Shown one piece after another: positions 44,845-52,394 of a stretch of 64,000 bases of DNA. The notes beneath the pieces are model-generated. The model did no database searches, was not told where the DNA came from, and was given only the letters and a program-made list of their open reading frames with translations. The DNA comes from Deltaproteobacteria bacterium (GTDB lineage: Bacteria; Desulfobacterota; Desulfobacteria; Desulfobacterales; Desulfatibacillaceae), in contig JACRLG010000014.1 in NCBI GenBank assembly GCA_016235345.1, forward strand, positions 1 through 64,000. Reading direction: 5' to 3'. Both the position numbers and the translations under genes were made by a program. How positions within the stretch are numbered: the stretch's first letter is position 1; every line of letters starts with the position of its first letter.

Positions 44845-46639
44845 TTCGCCAGTCGCCTTTCTCGGCCCATTCCGGTTGATCCTCCTTGAAGAGCATGGCG
44901 TTTTCAAGCACCAGAACGTCCATTTCGGTTCTCATGAAGCAGCGGTAGGCGTCTTCGGGCGTGCACACTATGGGCTCGCCCCGCACGTTGAAACTCGTAT
45001 TCACAAGAACCGCGCAGCCGGTGATATCCTCGAAGGCTTTCAACACCGCATGGTATTCGGGGGAGTCATCGGCGTTCACGGACTGGACCCTGGCCGAGTA
45101 GTCAAGATGCGTTACTGCGGGAATGCTGGAGCGCTTCTCGTTGACCCGCTCCAGCATATTTTCGCTTGGGCCGCCCGAGCACGGAATGCACAGCTCGTCT
45201 TTCACCCTGGCCACCAGGAGCATGTAAGGGCTTTCGCAGGAAAGGTCGAAGTAATCGCCGGTGCGCTCCGCCATGACGGAGGGCGCAAAGGGCCGGAAAC
45301 TCTCCCTGTATTTGATCTTGAGATTCATCACCCGCTGGGTGTCCGGGCTCCTTGGGTCTCCCAAAATACTGCGCCCGCCAAGGGCTCGCGGGCCAAACTC
45401 CATGCGCCCGCAAAAATGCCCAACTATCTTTCCTTCGGCGATTTTTTCCGCTATGGCCCGCGCCCTGTTTTCAGGCGAAAGCGCCACGTAAGGATACTTG
45501 TTGAGGGAAAGAAACTCCTCGATGCGGCCTGCGCCGAATGATGGCCCAAGCCTTGACGCCTGCTGGCGGTCGCGCCCGAAGGGGCCGGGCCGGTCCTTGC
45601 CAAGATAGCGGTGCCACACCGAAAGGGCCGCGCCCAGGGCCCCTCCTGCGTCGCCCGCCGCTGGCTGTATCCAGATTTTCTCGAACGGCCCGTTTTTCAG
45701 TATTTTTCCGTTGGCCACGCAGTTTAAGGCCACGCCGCCTGCCATGCACAGATTTTTTTGCCCGGTTTCCCTGTGCACGTGAACGGCCATCTTTGAGATG
45801 ATCTCCTCGGTGACCGCCTGGATGCTGGCGGCTATGTCCATCTCCCTTTTCGTGATGGGCGATTCGGGTTTTCGGGGAGGGCCGCCGAACAGGGCGTCAA
45901 AACGGGCGTTGGTCATGGTGAGCCCGCCAGGAAAATCGAAGTAGTCAAGATTCAGGCGCATGGAGCCATCCGGCTTTACGTCCACCAGGTTCCGAAGAAT
46001 CAGGTCTTTGTATACCGGCTCGCCGTAGGGAGCCAGGCCCATGAGCTTGTATTCGCCGGAGTTGATCTTGAACCCTGTGAAATAGGTGAACGCGGAATAC
46101 AGAAGGCCCACCGAGTCGGGAAAATGAAGCTCGGCAAGAAGGTTGATGTCTTTCCCGACACCCGTCCCGTAGCTTGCCGTGGCCCACTCTCCCACTCCGT
46201 CCACCGTGAGTATGGCCGCAGATTCAAAGGGCGAGGGGTAAAAGGCCGAGGCCGCGTGGCTCTCGTGATGCTCGGTGTAGAGCACGACCCCCTCGTAGCC
46301 GATTTCCCTTTTGATCTCCTTTTTCACGTGGAGGTTGCGGGAAAGCCAGACCGTCATTGCCTTCAGAAATGAGCGAAGTCCCCTTGGCGCGGTTTCCAGG
46401 TAGGTCATCAAAAGCCGCTCGAAGGTGAGAAAAGGCTTATCGTAAAAGACCACGTAATTGAGTTCGCTTACGTTTATCCCGCCCTCTGCCAGGCAATATT
46501 TCACCGCGTTCACCGGAAAACCGGGGTCGTGCTTTTTGCGGGTAAAGCGCTCCTCCTGGGCGGCGGCGATTATTTTGCCGTCGCTTACAAGGGCCGCCGC
46601 CGAATCGTGATAAAAACAGGAGATACCCAGTATGTTCAT
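44825..46639 (-). CDS. Carbamoyltransferase, NodU/CmcH/TobZ family
   Basis: A 604-residue O-carbamoyltransferase. The N-terminal ASKHA-type Kae1-like domain has ILGISCFYHDSAAAL (residues 3-17), EERFTRKKHD, the metal-binding HHESHAASAF (about 122-131) and a DGVGEWATAS nucleotide loop. The C-terminal YrdC-like half contains VGHFCGRMEFGPRALGGRSIL (about 430) and VNTSFNVRGEPIVCTPEDAYRCF. The family makes carbamoyl-adenylate from carbamoyl phosphate and ATP and transfers the carbamoyl group to a hydroxyl on a sugar or antibiotic. With glycosyltransferases and an epimerase upstream, the likely substrate is a sugar of a surface glycan. Confidence 0.93.
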   Translation of the reverse strand: MNILGISCFYHDSAAALVSDGKIIAAAQEERFTRKKHDPGFPVNAVKYCLAEGGINVSELNYVVFYDKPFLTFERLLMTYLETAPRGLRSFLKAMTVWLSRNLHVKKEIKREIGYEGVVLYTEHHESHAASAFYPSPFESAAILTVDGVGEWATASYGTGVGKDINLLAELHFPDSVGLLYSAFTYFTGFKINSGEYKLMGLAPYGEPVYKDLILRNLVDVKPDGSMRLNLDYFDFPGGLTMTNARFDALFGGPPRKPESPITKREMDIAASIQAVTEEIISKMAVHVHRETGQKNLCMAGGVALNCVANGKILKNGPFEKIWIQPAAGDAGGALGAALSVWHRYLGKDRPGPFGRDRQQASRLGPSFGAGRIEEFLSLNKYPYVALSPENRARAIAEKIAEGKIVGHFCGRMEFGPRALGGRSILGDPRSPDTQRVMNLKIKYRESFRPFAPSVMAERTGDYFDLSCESPYMLLVARVKDELCIPCSGGPSENMLERVNEKRSSIPAVTHLDYSARVQSVNADDSPEYHAVLKAFEDITGCAVLVNTSFNVRGEPIVCTPEDAYRCFMRTEMDVLVLENAMLFKEDQPEWAEKGDWRNEFSPD

Positions 46640-46720
46640 TAAATTCTTCGCTTGCCGGGGATGAGGAAGTGTTTTGAAGTGAAGGGGGACTTATTCCATA
46701 AATTGGGGCGCGTCAACGAA

Positions 46721-47863
46721 TTAACGAGCCGACCCTGCCGCAAGCGATGCGTACAATTTTTCATATCGGTCAACAACACTTGCGATGGAATACCTTGTTT
46801 CGATGCGTTTCCGGGCCGCCTGCCCCAAAAGGAGGCGCGATTCTTCGGGCATTTCAAGCAGGCGCGAAAGGCTATCGGCCATTTCCTCCGGGGATCCGGG
46901 CGGGACCGTGAAGCCGGTGTCCCCGACCACCTCCCGGCAGTCCCCGACGTCGGTTACAACGCACGGCACGCCTGAACTCATGGCCTCGCCCACCACGTTG
47001 GGAAAGCCCTCCCCCAACGAAGGCGAGCACAGAAGGTCCAGCCCAGGATAGAGGCCCGGCATGTCGGAGCGCGGCCCCAGGAGCACGCAGGCGCGGTCAA
47101 GCCCGTTTTCCCGGATTCGGGCGGATACTTCCGGGTTTTCCGGGGTAACCCCCTGGCCGCAGAGCACGAAGTGGACCGCCGGCATTTTTCGAGAAAGAAT
47201 TCCCGCCGCCCGGAAAAAATCCCCGTGCCCCTTCATTGGGTCGAACCTTGCGAAAAGCCCGACAACCGGGGCGTCGTCAGAGATGCCCCACGCGGCGCGG
47301 GCGAGTTTTCGTGCTTCAACGTCAGGCCTGAAAAGAGATGTGTCAAAGCCGTTTTCGATGATTTCGGTACGTCTTGGCCGATAGCCCAGTTGACGGTGCA
47401 TGAGAAGGCCCGCGCTGGAATTGGCCACCACCACGCTTGGGATGAAGGAGAAAAGCGCGTTGGCTTTAACCACCCGCCCGGTGAGCGGCGCGTAGCGGGA
47501 AAAATCCATGTTGGCGCACCGAAGGTTCCAGGCCAGGGCGGTTTTTGGGAAAAAGGGCCTGGAAAGAGCGCCAAGAAGGTCGGCGTGATAGAGCCAGGTC
47601 ATCATGACGTGTGGCCGAAACTCGCGGCAGATTCTGAGAAACCGCCCAAGGCCGGAAATGGCAGCCCTGCCCCGCTGAAGTTCCAGGCTTTCGACGGGTA
47701 TTCCGGCGTCTTCCATCATGCGGCCCACCTCGCCTGCGGGCAGGAGGCTCACCACGCGGGTGTCGAAGCGTGAGCGGTCAAGGCCGGAAACGACCTTTAA
47801 GAGCATCATTTCAGCCCCCCCGACGTCAAGGGAGGTGATGAGGTTCAGGACCCTTGTCATCAT
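46721..47863 (-). CDS. GT4-type glycosyltransferase (1)
   Basis: A 380-residue GT-B glycosyltransferase. The N-terminal half opens VLNLITSLDVGGAEMMLLKVV, the GGAE donor-side loop of family 4. The C-terminal half has VVGLFARFDPMKGHGDFFRAA, FVLCGQGV and the nucleotide-sugar EX7E region SLGEGFPNVVGEAMSSG, followed by VPCVVTDVGDCREVV. It is a cytoplasmic retaining enzyme; the sugar donor is unknown. The ATG at 47863 overlaps the stop of the upstream glycosyltransferase (ATGA). An 81-bp gap separates it from the carbamoyltransferase. Confidence 0.9.
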   Translation of the reverse strand: MMTRVLNLITSLDVGGAEMMLLKVVSGLDRSRFDTRVVSLLPAGEVGRMMEDAGIPVESLELQRGRAAISGLGRFLRICREFRPHVMMTWLYHADLLGALSRPFFPKTALAWNLRCANMDFSRYAPLTGRVVKANALFSFIPSVVVANSSAGLLMHRQLGYRPRRTEIIENGFDTSLFRPDVEARKLARAAWGISDDAPVVGLFARFDPMKGHGDFFRAAGILSRKMPAVHFVLCGQGVTPENPEVSARIRENGLDRACVLLGPRSDMPGLYPGLDLLCSPSLGEGFPNVVGEAMSSGVPCVVTDVGDCREVVGDTGFTVPPGSPEEMADSLSRLLEMPEESRLLLGQAARKRIETRYSIASVVDRYEKLYASLAAGSAR

Positions 47864-49005
47864 GCTTTTACACTGCCGGCAAGGCGGTTTGCAGCAATTT
47901 CGGAAGCAGCCTCCATGTAGCGGCGCATTTTGGGAGCCCAGTCCATGCGCGTTTCGGCAAAGCCCCGCATGGCTCCCGAAATGTCCGTGCGCGATGCCTT
48001 TTCGGCCATGTCGGCGGCGAAGGCTATAAGGCTTTCGGCGAAAACCGGTGTATCCGCGTTTTCGAGTTTTCTGCAAAAGGGGGAATCGTTCGGCAGGTCC
48101 GGGTCGTCGTAGGCATAAACAAAGGGAAGCCCACGAGCCATGTATTCACGGGTCTTTAACGAACAGGCCTCGTTCATGTTCTTGCGGAAAAGAGCCAGGG
48201 TGCTTACCCCAAGGCTCATGCGGCCCATGACCCTGTCCAGGGCTTTCCCGGTGAGAACTCCATGAAACCGCAAGCCTACGCGAGGATTGACGAGATTCAC
48301 GCTTTCGGGCGGGATGTCTCCGATAACGTGCAGGTTGACCCGGACCGCGCCCTCGTAATGGGAGAGCCCGGCGGCCAGGCGATCCAGGCCGTGCCAGGGT
48401 TGGAGGGTGCTGGCTATGAAGGCCACGTTCACAACCTGGCCGTCAAAGGGCGCAAATCCGGTCTGTTTCACCTCGTCCACCGTAATGCCGTTGGGTATCA
48501 CGAAGACCGGGCGGGTTTTCGGATAACCGTGGGCGATTTCATCTTCCGCGATTTCGCCCGTCATGCACACCATCCCCTCGCTTAGGTCCATGCACATGCG
48601 GGAGCTTGCCTTTGATACGGCCCAGGCCAGTTTTCTTCCGGCCCCCCAGAGTTCGTCGAAGAGCTTGGTGTGATGCTCGGTCACAAGGGCGAACCTTCGG
48701 TTTCTGAACGCCAGCCAGTAAAGGGGCGTGCGGGCCAGGGAGCGAAGGATCACTACGTCGTAACCCGAGAGGGTGTCCGCTATGCATCTGCCCTGGCGTG
48801 CGAGTTTTCCGGCCTTGCCCTTTGGAAGATCGAGAAGATGGAAAAAGACGCCTTCCGGCAGGCCCTCGTTTTCATGGTAGGAAAACAGGTGGAAGTGAAG
48901 GTCGATCTCAGCCTTGCGGCAGGCCGCGTACTGGGCCGCCACCTTTCGGGTGACGCCGCTTAGCTTGGCGGGATCTTCGATTACGTTGGCGTAGGCGACC
49001 TTCAT
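47860..49005 (-). CDS. Glycosyltransferase, GT-B fold (2)
   Basis: A 381-residue protein with the layout of family 4 glycosyltransferases. The N-terminal Rossmann half includes LSGVTRKVAAQYAACRK and YDVVILRSLARTPLYW. The C-terminal half has NPRVGLRFHGVLTGKALDRVMGRMSLGVSTLALFRKNMNEACSLKTREYMARGLPFVYAYDDPDLPN. The canonical EX7E is weak, with Glu-Ala-Cys-Ser-Leu-Lys-Thr-Arg-Glu at its place. Donor and acceptor are unknown. It lies 13 bp after glycosyltransferase 3 and overlaps the next gene by 4 bp. Confidence 0.85.
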   Translation of the reverse strand: MKVAYANVIEDPAKLSGVTRKVAAQYAACRKAEIDLHFHLFSYHENEGLPEGVFFHLLDLPKGKAGKLARQGRCIADTLSGYDVVILRSLARTPLYWLAFRNRRFALVTEHHTKLFDELWGAGRKLAWAVSKASSRMCMDLSEGMVCMTGEIAEDEIAHGYPKTRPVFVIPNGITVDEVKQTGFAPFDGQVVNVAFIASTLQPWHGLDRLAAGLSHYEGAVRVNLHVIGDIPPESVNLVNPRVGLRFHGVLTGKALDRVMGRMSLGVSTLALFRKNMNEACSLKTREYMARGLPFVYAYDDPDLPNDSPFCRKLENADTPVFAESLIAFAADMAEKASRTDISGAMRGFAETRMDWAPKMRRYMEAASEIAANRLAGSVKA

Positions 49006-49018
49006 CTAAGTGGCGGAC

Positions 49019-50158
49019 TCACCCAAGAAGTTTTCGGATCGTGGAAAGGAACAGTTCCTGGTTCCTTTCGCCGGCAACCAGGGGGGCCGCTTCGTGGGAA
49101 CGGCTTTTGAAGGTTGCTATGTCTTCGGCTGACAGCCCGTTTAGGGCCGTCGCCATTGATTCAACCGAAAAATCGCCGGAGACCACGCCGTTCCGGTGCT
49201 CCTCAACAAGCCCGCCCATCTCCGGCGCTGGCCACACCGCAAGGGCAAGTCGCGCCTGGATGAACTCGAACACCTTGTTGGGCAGGGCCATTTTCGCATT
49301 AAAGCCCGCCGGATACAACAAATAAAGACCCACGTCGTAAGGGTTTATGGTTGAAACGATCTTTTCCAAGGGGACCGGGGGCAAAAACGAGATGCGGGGA
49401 TTATTGCGGGCCATCTTGCGAAGTTCAGCCCCGTAATCGCTTTCCATGCCCACGAGAAAAAAATCCAGGCTGAATCTTTCATCCAGAAGGCCAATCAGGC
49501 TGATCATGTTGTGAAGCCTGCGCTCCTTGTCAGCCGAGCCGTGGTGGACCATACGGACGCGCCCGTCAACGGGTTTCGACGGTGAAAGATCGGCGAAAAA
49601 AGGGGCGTTGGTGATGATCCCGCATTTCACGCCGTAATTTTTCTCGTATTCCTTGGCCAAACCCCGGCACACCGTGGTCATTGCCTGGGCGCGCGGAAGG
49701 TAAGCGCGGCAGATGTAATCCCAGAAACCGGCCCAGAAGAAGCGGAACGAAAACTTGTCGTCGTACTCGCGGGGGCTGAATTCGTGGGCGTCGTAAAAAA
49801 AAGCTGCCCCGCCGGTTTTTGCGAGGCGGGCGGCAATGGGCAGCATCCAGGCGTCGTTGCCGATGACGAGGTCCGCCGGAAGGCCTTCCAGGTCTTCAAG
49901 GGCCGCCATCACAAGGGGATGCGTCCAGTAAAAGGACTCGTACATGCGGGCCTTGAGCTTTACTGCGGAGAGCACCCGCCCGGCCCGGCTTCTTGCAAGG
50001 TTGGGAAGCCTGATAAAGTCCACTCCCTTTACCGTGGGCGGCGAAAAACCAGCCGCAGTCACCCGGTATTTGCCCGAAAGCCACGAAAGCTGACGGTGGA
50101 CGCGGGGGTCCCGGTCAAGGTGGGAAAAGGAGAGCACCAGGACCCTTTTTTCGCTCAT
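49019..50158 (-). CDS. Glycosyltransferase, GT4-like (3)
   Basis: A 379-residue GT-B-type protein. It opens RVLVLSFSHLDRDPRVHRQLSWLSGKYRVTAAG, a common start among bacterial family 4 enzymes (the DPRV-x-x-Q segment). Later parts include DLVIGNDAWMLPIAARLA, YDAHEFSPREYDDKF, VRMVHHGSADKERRL and MALPNKVFEFIQARLALAVWPAPEMGGLVEE, where the F-E-F-I-Q-A segment takes the place of the donor-binding loop. Its start overlaps the epimerase stop by 4 bp. Confidence 0.85.
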   Translation of the reverse strand: MSEKRVLVLSFSHLDRDPRVHRQLSWLSGKYRVTAAGFSPPTVKGVDFIRLPNLARSRAGRVLSAVKLKARMYESFYWTHPLVMAALEDLEGLPADLVIGNDAWMLPIAARLAKTGGAAFFYDAHEFSPREYDDKFSFRFFWAGFWDYICRAYLPRAQAMTTVCRGLAKEYEKNYGVKCGIITNAPFFADLSPSKPVDGRVRMVHHGSADKERRLHNMISLIGLLDERFSLDFFLVGMESDYGAELRKMARNNPRISFLPPVPLEKIVSTINPYDVGLYLLYPAGFNAKMALPNKVFEFIQARLALAVWPAPEMGGLVEEHRNGVVSGDFSVESMATALNGLSAEDIATFKSRSHEAAPLVAGERNQELFLSTIRKLLG

Positions 50159-51213
50159 GGCCCCATGACTCCGCCCGGCATGTTCGCCTTGTGGCGCTCC
50201 ATGCAGGTTTCGATGAATTTAAGATTTTGAAGGGTCCAGGCGATGGTTTTCGAAAGGCCGTCGGCAAGGCTTATTTTGGCTGAAAAACCGAGGGTTTCAC
50301 TTGCCTTCCGGGTTGAGCCGAAGCGCTTGCCGCTCCGGTCCCAGTCCCTCTTGGGCAGAAGAACAGGCGGCGTCGGATTTTTCGCCATCAGGTTGATGGT
50401 TTCCGCAAGCTCCCGAATGGAGGTTTCCACCCCGCTGGCAAGGTTATAGACACCAGTTGGCTCGCCCTTCAAGGCGCAGAGCAAAAGGCCCTCCACGATG
50501 TCGTCCACGTAGATGAAATCCCTGGTGGCGATACCCTCGTTTTCAAGGGTGAGGGGCCATTGCCTGATGGCCCTGTAAATGAAGGTGGGGGTGACGTTGC
50601 GCCACACCGTGGCCGGGGTGCCCCGCCATTTTCCAGCGCCCAGCACCTCGCCCGGCCCGTACACGTTCTGGAAACGCGCCTTGACAGCCGGGAGCCCGTG
50701 GCGGGCGTGATAATAATTGCAATAAAACTCGCCGATCACTTTCGATATCTGGTAGGGGCTGTCGAGGTAGAGCGAGACCGGGGCGTCCTCCTGGGTGGCC
50801 GAGGCCGCCTCGAAGGTCTTTTCCGCCACAGTGCAGCCTGCCGAGGAATAGACGAATTTCTTGATCCGCTTGAAATTCTTCACCCGCTCGCAGAGTTTCA
50901 AGGTGGTTAAGGTGTTGTTCTCGTGGTCGGCCAGGGGGTCGGCCATGGAGCTCTGGTTTCCGTGATAGGTGGCCAGATGGAACACGTAGTCCCACTCGTC
51001 GGAAAGGCCGCCAAGAATGGAGTCATCGGTGATGGAGCCGGTGACCAGGGTGAGCCTGTCGTCTAAAGGCAGGTTTTCCGGTTCTGAGGAAAGGAGGTTG
51101 TCCACCACCAAAACGCAGCTTGCCTCGCTGTTCAAAAGGGCCTTCACGAGGTTCGCCCCCACGAAACCCGCGCCGCCCACCACCAGCACCTTCGAGCCTT
51201 CAAAATTTTGCAT
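50155..51213 (-). CDS. NAD-dependent epimerase/dehydratase (extended SDR, nucleotide-sugar type)
   Basis: A 352-residue extended short-chain dehydrogenase/reductase. The NAD loop is VLVVGGAGFVGANLV (residues 9-23); DNLLSSEPENLPLD follows the first αβ unit. The catalytic Ser/Thr region is YSSAGCTVAEKTFE (about 126) and the active Tyr-x-x-x-Lys is YQISK (about 158). RDFIYVDDIVEGL and the C-terminal segment fit UDP-glucose-4-epimerase-like enzymes. It probably prepares a UDP- or GDP-sugar for the three glycosyltransferases that follow. Its start overlaps the transglutaminase-like gene by 14 bp. Confidence 0.9.
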   Translation of the reverse strand: MQNFEGSKVLVVGGAGFVGANLVKALLNSEASCVLVVDNLLSSEPENLPLDDRLTLVTGSITDDSILGGLSDEWDYVFHLATYHGNQSSMADPLADHENNTLTTLKLCERVKNFKRIKKFVYSSAGCTVAEKTFEAASATQEDAPVSLYLDSPYQISKVIGEFYCNYYHARHGLPAVKARFQNVYGPGEVLGAGKWRGTPATVWRNVTPTFIYRAIRQWPLTLENEGIATRDFIYVDDIVEGLLLCALKGEPTGVYNLASGVETSIRELAETINLMAKNPTPPVLLPKRDWDRSGKRFGSTRKASETLGFSAKISLADGLSKTIAWTLQNLKFIETCMERHKANMPGGVMGP

Positions 51214-52141
51214 TTCGCTTCCGTTTGACTTTGGTTTTTATGGATTTCGCCGCAATTTCAAAAGCCGTTTCCCGCCTTTCGCAGCCAGCCTCCAGAACAC
51301 ACACACCGGTCTGCATGAAAAGCCCCAGGGCCGCCAAGAATGCGGGAATGGCCCAGATCAGACAATACCGCCTTTGCTCCTCGACATACTTTCTGGCGTC
51401 ATGGTTGAATAGCCAGTCTCGCCACCGGGTAGCGATATCGAAATCCCATACCTCATTCTTATCCGGTCCGTAAACATCTTTCAGGCGGCTTATCTCGCCG
51501 TCCCCGAAACCAGCCTTTTTATAATATGGTGCGATGATTTCCGGTTTTTTTTCGATCTCGGAAATGTCGTAAGGAATTCCGACCCCGTAATCGGGGTCCA
51601 GCACCAGCCATTTCGATGGGTTAACCCTTGCCCTCACCACCACGTGGCCCCCGAGCTTTATGACCTGGGCTTCGATTCCCGCCATTTTCAGGAAGCCATA
51701 GAGAGCGAGGGATTCCTGGGAGCAGAACCCGACGCCCCTTTCCACGGCCTTGTACGGGTCTTTGAACTCGTATCTTGGGTCGGTCTCGTCAGACTGATCG
51801 AGCCAAATGAGCCAGTTTTCCCTTGCGGAGAGCACGATGTTGAACTTTTCCGGGTCCGGCCCGTCCCAGTAATGGGCCATTGCCTGATTCACGAGGCGAT
51901 TCAGTTGGACCGCGTAATTTTCGTCGCCCTCCCCTGCCCTTCTCGGTAAGCGTTTCAGAAATTCTTTATAGGTCAGGCTCACGCCAAAGGGCGTGCCCTT
52001 GTTCAAGTCATAAATTTCGGGATTTCTGAGGCTGAGATTCCGGCCCGAAAGCGCAAGCAGAAAAAGGCCCGCCCCCGCGAGAATCAGCACAAGGCCCGTC
52101 ACTCTTTTGAATGGGCTTATGGAGCGCGGTTGGGCGGTCAT
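51200..52141 (-). CDS. Membrane-anchored transglutaminase-like (Cys-His-Asp) protein
   Basis: A 313-residue protein with an N-terminal hydrophobic helix (about 14-31) and another near the C-terminus (about 260-280). The middle domain has a transglutaminase-like triad: Cys140 in GVGFCSQES, His166 in LGGHVVVRAR, and Asp182 in WLVLDPDYG. Between the two helices the catalytic domain would face the periplasm. Such domains act as cysteine proteases, amidases or acyl-transfer enzymes, and some occur in polysaccharide loci without a known reaction. It is the first gene of the minus-strand glycan operon and lies 36 bases past the terminator of the aldehyde oxidoreductase gene. Confidence 0.72.
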   Translation of the reverse strand: MTAQPRSISPFKRVTGLVLILAGAGLFLLALSGRNLSLRNPEIYDLNKGTPFGVSLTYKEFLKRLPRRAGEGDENYAVQLNRLVNQAMAHYWDGPDPEKFNIVLSARENWLIWLDQSDETDPRYEFKDPYKAVERGVGFCSQESLALYGFLKMAGIEAQVIKLGGHVVVRARVNPSKWLVLDPDYGVGIPYDISEIEKKPEIIAPYYKKAGFGDGEISRLKDVYGPDKNEVWDFDIATRWRDWLFNHDARKYVEEQRRYCLIWAIPAFLAALGLFMQTGVCVLEAGCERRETAFEIAAKSIKTKVKRKRNAKF

Positions 52142-52176
52142 GATCCCCTTTCAGGGCCAAAAATTGGAACAGGCGC

Positions 52177-52214
52177 AAAAAAAATCAGCCGGAGGGATGT
52201 TCCCCCCCGGCTGA
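52177..52214 (-). terminator. Terminator of the aldehyde oxidoreductase gene
   Basis: Read on the minus strand, TCAGCCGG (52207-52214) pairs with CCGGCTGA (52185-52192), with extra G/C pairs inside, and an eight-base U-run follows (52177-52184). It ends transcription coming from 52395 after passing the palindromic element. Confidence 0.8.
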
Positions 52215-52260
52215 CTACCATTTTTCACGGAGTTTTGGCAATACGTCAAAAATCGGACAC

Positions 52261-52381
52261 AGGCCGATCACAAGCGATGAGCCACAAGGCGCGCAAGCGG
52301 GTGGCGGCGGAGCGTGCTTCATGCACGTGAGCACGCCGCCCGCGTGGCGCAACACAGTGGGATCGCGCTTGTGGACGGCCT
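52261..52381. repeat. Long palindromic element, copy D
   Basis: A 121-bp element with ends AGGCCGATCACAAGCG and the reverse complement of AGGCCGTCCACAAGCG. Inner arms GCGGG/CCCGC flank the core GTGCTTCATGCAC. It shares GCGATGA, CAAGG, the GAGCGTG...CACGTGAGC core and AACACAG with the other copies, but is the most diverged. It starts after an unremarkable 46 bp and ends 13 bp from the aldehyde oxidoreductase stop. Confidence 0.65.
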
Positions 52382-52394
52382 CTTGGACGGACGG

